A DNA stretch of 64,000 nt from Apium graveolens. Taxonomy: Eukaryota; Streptophyta; Magnoliopsida; Apiales; Apiaceae. Numbering within the stretch: the first letter of the stretch is position 1; every line of letters begins with the position of its first letter. Below the pieces are notes generated by a model. It did not search any database, was not told the DNA's origin, and saw nothing but the letters and a program-made list of their open reading frames with translations. This document shows, in pieces, positions 46,801 to 56,838 of the stretch. Made by a program: the position numbers and the translations under genes. The stretch is taken from positions 51,828,506-51,892,505 of the forward strand of contig NC_133647.1 in NCBI RefSeq assembly GCF_009905375.1, written 5' to 3'.

Positions 46801-47427
46801 AGCAGGTTATAGTGCATAGGTTAGTTCTTGTTTCCAGTCTTATTCATTTGGCACTCGCCAGTAATGGCAAATATTATTCTATACAGATACAAATGGTGGT
46901 TCAAACCAGCAGATTAACGGTTCATTTATTCTTCTCTCTTTACACTATATATATTATTGTAGGCTTGTTGAGCAATTTTGGCTCACCCCCTTATATTGTT
47001 ATTCCCATTGTTTTTCAGTTAAGGTAGAGAACGAAATCCATCAGATCTCGAATAGTCAAGAAGCGAGTCAAGCAACGGGATCCTATTATACCAAGGGTGT
47101 TTGTCCCTATCCCAGAAGAGAGCTTTGAGTTACCAGATCCGGTGTAGCAGGATAAGTAGTAGTAATGGTTTGAATAAAAGTTGTTTAGTGTGAAATGTAA
47201 ATAGAATAAAGTTTTGTAACAAAGAGAGTTCTTGAGTTAGATTGTTTAAAACTGGATTGTAATAAAGTTGGTTTGTCGTTCTTATTTTCAATCCTTAACC
47301 TTGAAAAGATCCTGAGTAGTAGTAGTTCGGGGTAAATATTCTATTTATATTATATTTGTACAGGTTTAGTGAGTAGTTAGTGTTAATGATACCCCAAATC
47401 TATACCCCGGATTTGGAGGGTGTTACA
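43805..47427 (+). mobile_element. Solo LTR of a chromovirus-type element in the aORF
   Basis: 3623 bp from TGTAACGACCGAGAAA to GGAGGGTGTTACA, flanked by a perfect duplication tctat (43800-43804 and 47428-47432). Removing it restores the aORF frame. It contains a TATA-like AT-rich stretch near 46210-46240 and the longest version of the CTGATCAG hairpin (46781-46815). It is related to the minus-strand solo LTR at 37357-40918. No gene inside. Confidence 0.93.
46781..46815 (+). promoter_or_regulatory. CTGATCAG-loop hairpin, plus-strand solo LTR
   Basis: GCACTGTAACCTG (46781-46793) pairs along all 13 positions (one G-T wobble) with CAGGTTATAGTGC (46803-46815) around the 9-nt loop ACTGATCAG, whose last eight bases are self-complementary. 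Confidence 0.75.
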
Positions 47428-48049
47428 TCTATCACCGCCCGGAAGATGGGTTTGTTCTGGTTTGGATGGAGCACCTCAGATCCGGGTGGAGCCCCCGCTA
47501 CCACATGTTCATCAAGCACCTCTGCAAGCACGTTTATAAGATATCCCCAATACAGATCACCCCCAATGGGATTAAGTCCATGACTTGGTTTATAGCCTAT
47601 TGTAATAAAGCCGGATTCCTGCCCATCTTGAAGCTTTTTCACTAAATTTTCTATCTGTCCAAATTGAGCCAAAAACCTTTTTACGAGATTAGGTTCCAAG
47701 CCTATCATGCACCAGACTTCCTTTAAGTTTTGGAATGGGGAGATTATTTTGCTGAAGGGTTATGACCTGGCCTACCTGCCCTATTTTACAATGGAGGGTA
47801 TCCAGACTAAATTTGCTCTTGCTGTTTTGGAAGGGCAGGCCTTGTCCCAAATGAGATCCTTATGCGACTCCCTCGGATTTCAGCCGACCCGGGATACCTT
47901 CATGAACCATAAGATTCTCTTTAAACTCGGTTGTAAGTCTTCTAAATATACAGATCCGGATCATGTCTTGGTTTTGAATATGTTTCCCGCATGATCCTGA
48001 TCACTTGCCTTTTGTTTTCTTATCTGATGGATTCGGATTGCATGTATCT

Positions 48050-48400
48050 TGTAGCTTTACTTCATTTAACTTGTTATTTGTCTGGTCCGGGTCATTCCCT
48101 AAGCATGTTGATCCGGATCCGAGTCATTTTGCCTTTTACTTGTAGTTTCTTTATTGAACCTGGTGGCTCTTGATCCGAATCACTTACTCCGAATGTTGAT
48201 CCGGATCTGGATCCCATTTGCTTTTGACTTGTAGTCTCTTTATTGAACCTGGTGGCTCTTGATCCGGATCACTTAATCCGTTTATTGATCCGGATCTGGA
48301 TCCTTTTTGCTTTTGACTTGTAGTTTCTTTAGTAGAGTTTGCTGTTTACTGATCCGGATCATTTATTGTGCACTTTGATCCGGATCATCTCTGTATTTTA
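48050..48400. repeat. Tandem array, 89 bp x about 3-4, in Tat-2
   Basis: Units share ACTTGTAGTTTCTTTATTGA, ACCTGGTGGCTCTTGATCC and GATCCGGATCTGGATCC. ACTTGTAG occurs at 48138, 48227 and 48316, an exact 89-bp period, with partial units on both sides. It lies between pol and the aORF, like the 68-bp array of Tat-1. Confidence 0.85.
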
Positions 48401-49151
48401 TTCTGGAATCTGAATTGTGTTTTCCTCATCTTTTTCCAGGTCTGATGAGTTTTGAACCAGTTTGGATAGTGTATCGGCCTCTGAATTCTCTTCTTGGCAG
48501 ATTTTTAGGACTTGGGTTCTCGGTATTAAGACGAGGTAGCTTTGGACCAGAGCCTGGTACTTGGATAGAACTGGATCCTTTGCTATGTACTCGCCATTTG
48601 TTTGCTTGACCACGATCTGGGAGTCACTGTAGATGTTGAGGTCCTTGATCCTGAGGGTCCTGGCTAGCTTCAATCCCGCTATGAGAGCTTCATACTCTGC
48701 CTGGTTATTTGTCGCTGAGAACCTGAAGGAGATAGCCGTTTGAATTGTAAAACCATCTGGGCTCTTTAAGATGAGCCCTGCTCCCGACCTTTTATTTATT
48801 GAGGAACCATCAACCTAGAGAGTCCAGGCTCCCGGGTTGTGATCAATTCTGGCATCTGGATCAATGCTCATGGGCCTAGGCTCATCGTCTGGAAAGTTGC
48901 ATTCTATGATGAAGTCAGCGAGTGCCTGGGCTTTGATAGCAGTTCTTGGAATGAAACTGAAGTTGAACTGACTTAGCTCCACTACCCAGTTTACCAGCCT
49001 TCCTGAGACATCTGGCTTGTGTATTATCTTTCTCAAGGGTTGGTTAGTCACAACCCAGATATCACTTCCCTGGAAGTAGTGCCTGAGTTTTCTTGATGTT
49101 GTAACCAAGGCAAAAGAAAACTTTTCTAGCCTTGGGTACCGGGTTTCCGTG
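48398..49151 (-). pseudogene. Tat-2 pol: RNase H and archaeal-type RNase H
   Basis: Starts in mid-domain at 49151 with TRYPRLEKFSFAL, then WVVTNQPLRKIIHKPDVSGR and FNFSFIPRTAIKAQALADF (retroviral-type RNase H, to 48815). The second RNase H follows, with DLNIYSDSQIVVKQTNGEY and LSKLVQNSS (48673-48398). Stops lie between the blocks, for example just after GAWTL at 48817. Integrase, which should follow, is absent. The upstream part was cut off by the chromovirus LTR at 49152. Confidence 0.8.
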
Positions 49152-52100
49152 TGGCGCCCTCCAAACCCGGGTCAGAAGTTTGGGGTCCACACACACACAC
49201 ACCTTATTTGACCTGCTTATAACAATAATAAAGATAATAATAATATGCAGTGACCCTACTTACCAACTACCATGGATCGCAACAGGTTAAAGTATGCACA
49301 CAAGCCAACACACCTACTTATATTACAAACGTTCAAATCCCAACTATTCCAAACTCAGAACTGAGTATTAAACATTATTACAAACTTTTACAGACTTAAA
49401 TTATCCCAAAAGAAGCCTACTAGCTCAGCTCAATCAACCTGAACCCCTAGCTCTCGCACTGGACTGGGGATCCTCGGTGCCAACCGGTTCCTTCTTAATT
49501 GGAAAGGAACATAAACAATATCGCACAAATGAGCTAACTAGCTCAGCAAGTCACAATGACAAAACTGAGAATAATGATCATCAGGTGAACATGGTTATGA
49601 AATCAAGTGAACAATGGATTATGATTTAGAATTGGATATTATATTTTCATGTTAAAAACCAAGGTTAGGCTGCTGATCAGTCACGCACTAACCCCGAGCA
49701 AAGCACACAACACTGCTCTCACTACTGGATCCAAGGCACACATTGGCCTAACTTGACCATTATATGGTCTGACCACGAATCTGGTCCACAATTTTATAAA
49801 AACAATCCAATTCTAACATAATAACAGAATAAGAAATAATAAACAATAACTAGAATCATTAACAACATTTGACATTCCATAATGAAATGGTTTTAATCCG
49901 CATAAGGATCAAAAGAGCATTTTCAAAGTTTGGATGCTAGGTAATGAAAGAATTGGATAACAATGAATCAATGTTTCAGAGTTTCAAGGATTTGGTCTTT
50001 CAAAGCATAAAATATAATGGTTTGGATGTGTAAGCAATCTGGTTCAGTGTTTGATATGTAGTTTGTATATAATTGTGGAAAAGTATCGTATACTTGAGGT
50101 TCATATTTGGGTATACAACAATTGATGGTCTAAAAAGAATCAGGTTTACGACTCAAGATCAATAACTTGGAATCAAGGTTTAGAGTTCAGTGCTTCAAAG
50201 CACTTGCAATATAAAACAGGAATATCAATCACGATAATATCTCGAGAAAGTTCAGAACACTTGCCTGGTATTAGCTTACTACACTGCACTCACTTCCAAT
50301 CACAATCATCTTCGTCTTGACTCTTCTGCTCACATATCATAAGCATCTATCAATATTCAACTCATATGATTCTATTCAACACATACTCCTATTTACCCTT
50401 CGTTTTACCCAAATCCGATTAACGGATTGAAAGTTACGCAATAAACATGTAAATATCAAATATACAGACCGACAATCAACCAACAAGTCACATATAACCC
50501 ATAACACGTCACATAATCAATGATATCTCATTTATAAAGAAGTCTCGGGTCATAAATAGGCTTTCGGGTACTTAAAATGATTTTTAAAACATTTTTCGGA
50601 ATTAAAACGGGTCGTTGGATCGATTTCGGCGTAATAAAAAGGGTTCGGTTGGCCAATTCTGGCTTCAAAACAATTTTATAATAATTATCGAGCCTTGGAA
50701 ATAATTTAGATTCATATTTTAAAGCTTAAAACTATTTTTCGGAATTTTAAAATCATTTTTAGATAATTAAATTTAATTAAATAATTAATTAAAATCAATT
50801 AATAATTAATTAAATCAATTAATTTTTGAATTAATTGACCAATTAATCAATTAAAAATTAACTGAAATTAATTAACTAATTAATTCAAATTTATTTTTGA
50901 ATTAAAAATAATTTTCGGAATTAAAATAATAATTTCTGAAATTTTCAGAAATTAAAATCGAATTTTTATAATAAAAATAAATAGGAAATATGATTTTTGA
51001 ATATTTTTAAAACAGGAATCCAAAATTTGCAAGTTCTGGAAAGTTCAGGGACTGAACTTCATCGTTTTTAAAACTACATGTACTAAACTGTAATTTTACA
51101 GGGGGGTCGCCGGAAAACGTTCTGTCTCACCGGAGAAGACGATCCCGGCGTCCTCACCCCACCAACACCTCCAGATCAAAACTACACAGCACCAGGAACT
51201 TGTTCATGTAATCAAAACACATTAATCATCCCTGTTCTGGCCGGAAAATGACCAAGAACATCGCCGGTTTCCGGCGAATATCAGAAATTTTCAAAACACA
51301 ACTCCCTTCGATTCAGACATCCTCTGTTAACGAGCTATATATCAATCGATTGCAAATTTCATAAGGAACATAATCCACTATAAATCAACAGCTAATAACC
51401 CCTAAATCAAAAAGCCCCAAATTTCAATTGAAAACATTCATACGGGTTATAAACCCTAATTTCACAATTCGAAAATCAAACTCAATTTTGAACATGTTAT
51501 TGAACTCCAAATCAGACGTATAACATATCAAAATCATCAGGAAAACAAGTTCTACAACATGCAATCATCAAATCATACAAACAGTCATCCAAACAAATTT
51601 CATATTTTTAGTAAAATTAATTCGAAAATAAATAAAAATTTAGAAAATAAACCTTGATTTCTGCAGGTGTATGGATCACAGAATCTGATAGAGCTCTTCA
51701 AGACCTTCAAATCGGTTACTCGAGCTTTCCAAATAAAGATCGATAACACCTCCAAAAGTTGGTTTGATTCTAGGAAAATTATATGAATATAAGATTTTTC
51801 TCTGGAAAATTATATAATTATCTGTCTGCAAATGATTTTGATACGAAATAAAATATGGGAAAAGGGTATTTATAATTATGGAAAATTAGTATCCCTTTGG
51901 ATCATTTCGGATATAAAATGGTACGTTTATTTATAAAAACTGATCCAAACGGTATCGGTTTTCGGGATAATTATCCAAATCAGTACAATTTGTACTGCGG
52001 TCTTGGTCTCAGCGCCTGGTTACACGTACTACGAGGTGATAATTGGGATAGTTTAATAAAAAGCTCATGTTTATCGAAAATACGAGTTTTATTGATTTAC

Positions 52101-52552
52101 CAAAACGAATATTGTATTGAAAATGTTACGCCGGGACCCGCGCAGGACAAACCGTACGCCGGATCGAAAAAGTCAAAACATGGAATATGCTCGGAATATT
52201 ACAATTAGGTTAGGAAGGAGTTCTCGGAAGAGTTTCGGGTTCCAAAAACGTAACAACGGATAACGTCGATTGGTTCCCGTTTTTATAAAATAGATTTTAA
52301 ATACTCGGAATTTTTTTATAAATTTCATATGATCCTTATAAATCCATAAATCAATATAAAAATAATTAGGAAGATATGACAATTATCTATATTTTATTTT
52401 GGACATATAAAAATTAAAATACTCAATTAATAATATTTTTAAACATCCAAACACATTTAAGACTTAGCAATTAATTCACAGAATGGATACTAAACACATA
52501 TATTAATTATTTATTAACAAAAATAATTACACGATATATCCTGGATATTACA
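49152..52552 (-). repeat. 3' LTR of the Tekay element
   Basis: 3401 bp. On the minus strand it starts TGTAATATCCAGG at 52552 after the purine tract and ends GGAGGGCGCCA at 49152. It contains a CA repeat near 49187-49200 and the CTGATCAG hairpin (49663-49693). The left flanking 5-mer is ccgtg; the partner flank is lost. Confidence 0.85.
49663..49693 (-). promoter_or_regulatory. CTGATCAG-loop hairpin, Tekay LTR
   Basis: Outer stem GGTTAG/CTAACC with a looser inner part around ACTGATCAGCAG on the element strand. The loop core is identical to the other LTRs; the stem sequence is different. Confidence 0.5.
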
Positions 52553-52569
52553 TCCTTCCTCCCTTAAAA
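52553..52569 (-). other. Polypurine tract of the Tekay element
   Basis: Minus-strand TTTTAAGGGAGGAAGGA immediately before the LTR start TGTAATATCC. Confidence 0.75.
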
Positions 52570-52590
52570 GGATTTTGTCCTCAGAATCTC

Positions 52591-53076
52591 CTAAGGAAAC
52601 AAATGAGGGTACTTTTCTCTCATATCACTTTCTAACTCCAAGGTTGACTCTTCAACCTTTGGGTTTCTCCATAACACTCTTACTAGCTTCACCACTTTAT
52701 TTCTCAATACCTTTTCTCTTTTCTCTAAAATCTCTATTGGACTCTCTACATATGACAAATCTGCCTGAAGCTCTATTGGCTCATATTCTATTACATGCCT
52801 AGAGTCTGGATTTTATTTCTTAAGCATTGATACGTGAAAAACATTGTGAATGTGCTCCATGTGCGGGGGTAACGCCAACTCATAAGCTACTTTGCCAACG
52901 CGCTTTAGAATCTCAAAAGGTCCGACATATTTTGGGCTCAGCTTTCCTTTCTTTCCAAATCTCGTTAGTCCTTTCCACGGTGATACTTTCAGTAGTACCA
53001 AGTTTCCTTCTTCAAATTCCATGTCTTTCCTTGACTGGTCTGCATATTTCCTTTGATGGTCTTGTGCCGTTATCAA
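52591..53076 (-). pseudogene. Tekay pol C-terminus and chromodomain
   Basis: Covers [44 protein letters not shown], one TAA, then the chromodomain block (RKVLRNKVV-like and VEESTLELESDM, with Leu where Trp is usual), ending with TAG at 52591-52593. It is in a different frame from the integrase core, so a frameshift lies near 53070. Changing the Trp would affect the aromatic part of the chromodomain. Confidence 0.8.
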
Positions 53077-53870
53077 TCTTTTTCTGGATTACTTCAACAA
53101 CTTCCTTTGTCTGCTGCACCAATTCAGGTCCAAGTATTTTGCGTTCTCCTACTTCGTCCCAATGCACTGGAGATCTACATTTACGTCCATAAAGGGCTTC
53201 ATAGGGTGGCATCCCAATACTAGCATGATAACTGTTGTTATAAGCAAACTCTACCAGGGGTAAATGCTCGTCCCAACTTCCTTTGAAATCAATAGCGCAA
53301 ACATGCAACATGTCCTTGATTGTCTGGATCGTTCTTTCACTTTGGCCGTCCGTCTGGGGGTGATAAGCCGTACTCATATTTAATCTCATTCCTAAACATT
53401 CTTGAAAACTTTTCCAAAATCTTGAATAAAACCTTGGGTCTCGATCAGATACGATAGACACAGGAACTCCATGACAAACTACAATTTCCTTCAGGTACAT
53501 ATGGACCAACTTGTCGAGTGAAAATCTTTCATTTATAGGCAGAAAATGAGCTGACTTGGTAAGTCTATCCACTATAACCCAAATGGCATCATGATTAGCC
53601 CTTGTCCTTGGTAATCCAACTATGAAATCCATGGCAATATGTTACCACTTCCACTCTGGAATCTCCAATGGCTGTAGCAATCCACTTGGTCTTTGATGTT
53701 CGGCTTTAACTTTTTGACATGTATAACATCTGCTAACCCATTCCGCAATTTCCCTCTTCATATCTGGCCACCAATAATTCTCTTTTAAATCTCTGTACAT
53801 CTTGGTACTTCCTGGATGGATTGAATACCTTGAATTATGAGCTTCCTATAAAAATTTCATTCTTCAGCTC
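53012..53870 (-). pseudogene. Tekay integrase
   Basis: Zinc motif remnants (HPGSTKMY ... [12 protein letters not shown], about 53840-53715), a TAA near 53641, then the catalytic core: MDFIVGLPRTRA, VIVDRLTKSAHF, VSDRDPRF and GQSERTIQT with the D, D and E residues in place, followed by YNNSYHASIGMPPYEALYG. Read in a frame different from RNase H upstream. Confidence 0.88.
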
Positions 53871-53915
53871 CGTCACCGGTGGAATCCAAATTCTTTAAGA
53901 AAACCTAAGAATACC

Positions 53916-54668
53916 TTAATCATCCTTCTGCGTACACAATTCCTCACCTACCAAACGATTTATATCTTCATCCATTACATCTTCCTGACACCTCTTTATT
54001 TTCTCCAGCAGTTCCGGCCGAAAAGTCATACTGTACACTTTTGCTTCATTAGGCCTGCAAACTTTAATCTCCAATTCCAGTTTCTGAAATTCCTTATATA
54101 TCTCTTCAGGTACTGATAACACATTTAACTTTTCTTTCCGACTTAACGCGTCTGCTACAACGTTCGCTTTACCGGGATGATAATTAATCGAGCAGTCGTA
54201 ATCCTTGATCAATTCTAACCATCTCCTTTGCCTCATATTAAGTTCCTTCTGTGTGAATATGTACTTTAAGCTTTTGTGATTCATGAAAATCTCGCACTTT
54301 TCTCCATATAGATAATGTCTCCAAATCTTCAAAGCGAAAACTATGGCTGCTAGCTCCAAATCGTGAGTATGATACTTCTGTTCGTGTGGTTTCAATTACC
54401 TTGACACATACGCAATCACCTTATCGTGCTGCATTAAAACACATCCTAATCCTTTGTGAGAAGCATCGCTATAAATTATGAAATTCCCTTGATCGTCTGG
54501 AAGTGACAAAACAGGTGCCGTGATTAATCTTCGCTTTAATTCCTGAAAACTTTCTTCGCACTTGTTGTTCGATATAAACTTTTCATTCTTCCGTGTAAGC
54601 TTTGTCAATGATGTTACAATCCTTGAAAAATTTTGAATGAACCGACGATAATATCCGGCTAATCCCAA
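53916..54668 (-). pseudogene. Tekay RNase H
   Basis: RT tether GLAGYYRRFIQNFSRI, then RNase H motifs [37 protein letters not shown] and [16 protein letters not shown]. One in-frame TAA (54396-54398) sits where Gln is expected after SR, a C-to-T change, and another stop ends the block at 53916-53918. Confidence 0.88.
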
Positions 54669-55829
54669 GAAACTTCTTACCTCAGTGGGTGTTCTCGGTC
54701 ATTCCCAATTTATAATTACCTCGATCTTTGTTGGGTCCACTTTAATCCCTTCATTACTGACTATATGTCCTAAGACTTGAACTTCCTGTAGCCAAAACTC
54801 ACACTTCGAGAATTTAGCATATAACTTCTTTTTCCTTAAAATTTCCTAAGCTGTTCTCAAATGTTCCGCATGATCCTCTTCCATTTTTGAATAAATTAAA
54901 ATATCGTCTATAAACACAATAACGAACTTGTCCAAATATTCCTTAAAAATTTTATTCATCAAGTCCATAAACGCTACCAGGGCATTGGTCAATCCAAAAG
55001 ACATCACTAGAAATTCGTAATGTCCATACATTGTTCTAAAAGCTGTCTTTGGTATATCTTCTGGCTTGATCTTCAGTTGATGATATCCCGATCTTAAATC
55101 AATTTTGGAGAAAAACTTGGCTCCCTTCAATTGATCAAACAAATCATCAATTCTGGGTAACGGATACTTGTTCTTGATTGAAAGCTTGTTATGCTTCTTA
55201 TAGTCGATACACAGTCTCATGCTTCCATCTTTCTTTTTGACAAATAATATCGGGGCTCCCCACGGGGATACACTGGGTCTGATTACTCCTTTTTCTAACA
55301 GCTCTTGCAATTGCTTCGCTAGCTCTTTCATCTCAACAGGCGCCATCCTATACAGGGCCTTGGATACTGGTTCTGTTCCAGGTGCTAAGTCGATTGCAAA
55401 CTCAATTTCTCTATCTGGAGGAAGTCCTGGTAACTCGTCGGGAAACACGTCTGGAAATTCATTCACTACTGGAATATCTTCAAGTTTTGCTGGCTCCCGA
55501 CTCCTGTCAATCACATATGCCACGAAATGCTCGCATCGTTGGCGTAGTAACTTCTTGGCTTGAATCATTTTTAAGAATTTCTTTACCAGCTTCTGGCCCT
55601 TGAACGTTACTATTCTTTCGTCTGGCGTTTTCACCATTACCTTCTTATTTCGACAATCTATATGGGCATTGTGCTTAGATAACCAATCCATCCCTAATAT
55701 AATGTCAAACTCCCCTAACTTAAATGGTATCAAATCTACGTAAAATTTACTACCAGAAATCTCAATCTCACAATTCCCACAAACTTGATTAACAGATATT
55801 CGTTCTTGATTTGCCAATTCCATAGTCAT
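54669..55829 (-). pseudogene. Tekay protease end and reverse transcriptase
   Basis: Protease C-terminal part ([13 protein letters not shown]), the pre-RT region [19 protein letters not shown], then RT with [58 protein letters not shown] and the catalytic FIDDIL motif intact. One TAG (54846-54848) and one TGA (about 54703) interrupt an otherwise continuous frame shared with gag and RNase H. The family enzyme copies element RNA to DNA. Confidence 0.9.
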
Positions 55830-55877
55830 TATTTCATTTAAATACTCAATTGGATAATTTAACTTACTAACAAAATC

Positions 55878-56838
55878 TTATGAAACAAACGATCGAGTTG
55901 CTCCCGAATCTATTAACACTTTGGCACATAAAGAATTCACATTAAGCGTACCTACCATGACATCCGTATCCTGGATAGCATCCTTCACAGACATGTCAAA
56001 AACTCTAGCCCTTGAAGTCTCATTCACTGCTGGGGTAGATCCCATAATCCTTAATGCACTACTGACTGGGGCTGGGGTCTTGCAATCCCTGGCTATATGT
56101 CCTGGTTTCCCATATTTAAAGCACGTAAATCCAATGACTGGAACCTTCACTGCTGGATTCCGGATAGGCTGATCCTTATTTGTTGACTCTCTTACTGGCT
56201 GATTTCGGCACTCCCTCGAATAGTGCCCTTTCTGGTTGCACTTGAAACAAACTACATTCAACTTATTACAAACTCCCCCATGCTTCTTCCCATATACTTG
56301 ACAATCTGGAAAAGTTAATCTCAACTGATTCGGCTGATTCGCATTAACTGGACGGTTTCCCTGGCCTCCGTCGCTTGCATTTTGTCTCCTGAAATTAAAA
56401 TTCCTCCCTGGCTGAAACTTGCCCTTCTTAAAATTTGGAAACTTCCCTGGTTGTGACTGACCTTCATTCCCTTCAAATTTCCTTTTCTTGCTTTCCTTTT
56501 CCTTCTGGAACATCTCACTCTTTGTCTCTGCAATCATAGCCTTCTGTACCACTCCTGCATAGGTATCCAATTCAAAAATGGCTACCTTCCCTCTGATCCA
56601 TGGTTTCAAACCTTGCTGGAATCTTTTAGCCTTCTTCCTGTCAGTATCCACATACGACGACACATACCTTGACAATTCCTCAAACTTACTCTCATAATCT
56701 GTCACCGACATGTTCCCTTGCTTTAATTCTAAAAACTTCAACTCCATCTGATCTTGAACAAACTGAGGAAAATACTTTTCTAAAAACAATCCCTTAAACC
56801 TCTCCCAAGTAATAACATCTGTACCTTCTAATGTCTAG
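55878..56838 (-). pseudogene. Tekay gag with zinc knuckles and protease start
   Basis: Begins in mid-capsid at the 56838 junction (TWERFKGLFLEKYFPQFV) and continues through a Lys/Gly-rich nucleocapsid with the intact knuckle CFKCNQKGHYSREC. Two neighbouring knuckle-like motifs have Tyr in place of a Cys (CQVYGKKH and CFKYGKPGHIARDC). It ends with the protease active site VLIDSGATRSF and a TAA at 55878-55880; the frame continues beyond it into protease. Confidence 0.88.

Larger units (their letters stand above)
43422..47990 (+). pseudogene. Antisense extra ORF (aORF) of Tat-2, split by a solo LTR
   Basis: Plus strand, opposite to pol. An ATG at 43422 opens MGKKDSSSTEIISKFRF; after a frame break near 43533 the peptide continues (VWAAFQLTPDIKWRWPE) to the insertion point at 43804. 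It resumes in frame at 47428, with MFIKHLCKHVYKISPIQI and TWFIAYCNKAGFLPIL, and decays toward 47990 with several stops. The C-terminal pattern resembles the domain often labelled putative gypsy-type transposon (Transposase_28) in plants. Function unknown. The solo LTR at 43805-47427 is a later insertion; both sides share tctat. A coiled coil like that of the Tat-1 aORF is not seen. Confidence 0.65.
40931..49151 (-). mobile_element. Second Tat-lineage element (Tat-2), 5' part missing
   Basis: Read on the minus strand from 49151: RNase H (49151-48815), archaeal-type RNase H (about 48760-48398), an 89-bp tandem array (48050-48400), a region holding an antisense aORF (plus strand, 43422-47990) with promoter-like sequence near 42376-42424, another tandem array (41690-42170), a polypurine tract and the 3' LTR (40931-41627). 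A solo LTR (43805-47427) splits the aORF. At 49152 a chromovirus LTR begins in the middle of RNase H coding, and the rest of Tat-2 does not reappear. Tat-2 itself sits in Athila gag. Confidence 0.8.
49152..56838 (-). mobile_element. Tekay/Del-type chromovirus, 5' end missing
   Basis: A 3' LTR (49152-52552), a polypurine tract (52553-52569) and a nearly full gag-pol (52591-56838) in canonical order: gag with zinc knuckles, protease, RT, RNase H, integrase, chromodomain. The gag N-terminus and 5' LTR are cut off near 56838 by a truncated LTR of the 13.9-kb family. The 3' LTR begins inside Tat-2 RNase H coding. Only a handful of stops and a few frame breaks spoil the polyprotein, so it is the least decayed coding element in the window. 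Confidence 0.9.

Noticed and set aside
52591..56838. Integrated pararetrovirus
   Set aside because: Integrase, LTR, polypurine tract and chromodomain are present, which identifies an LTR retrotransposon; no movement or coat protein is seen.
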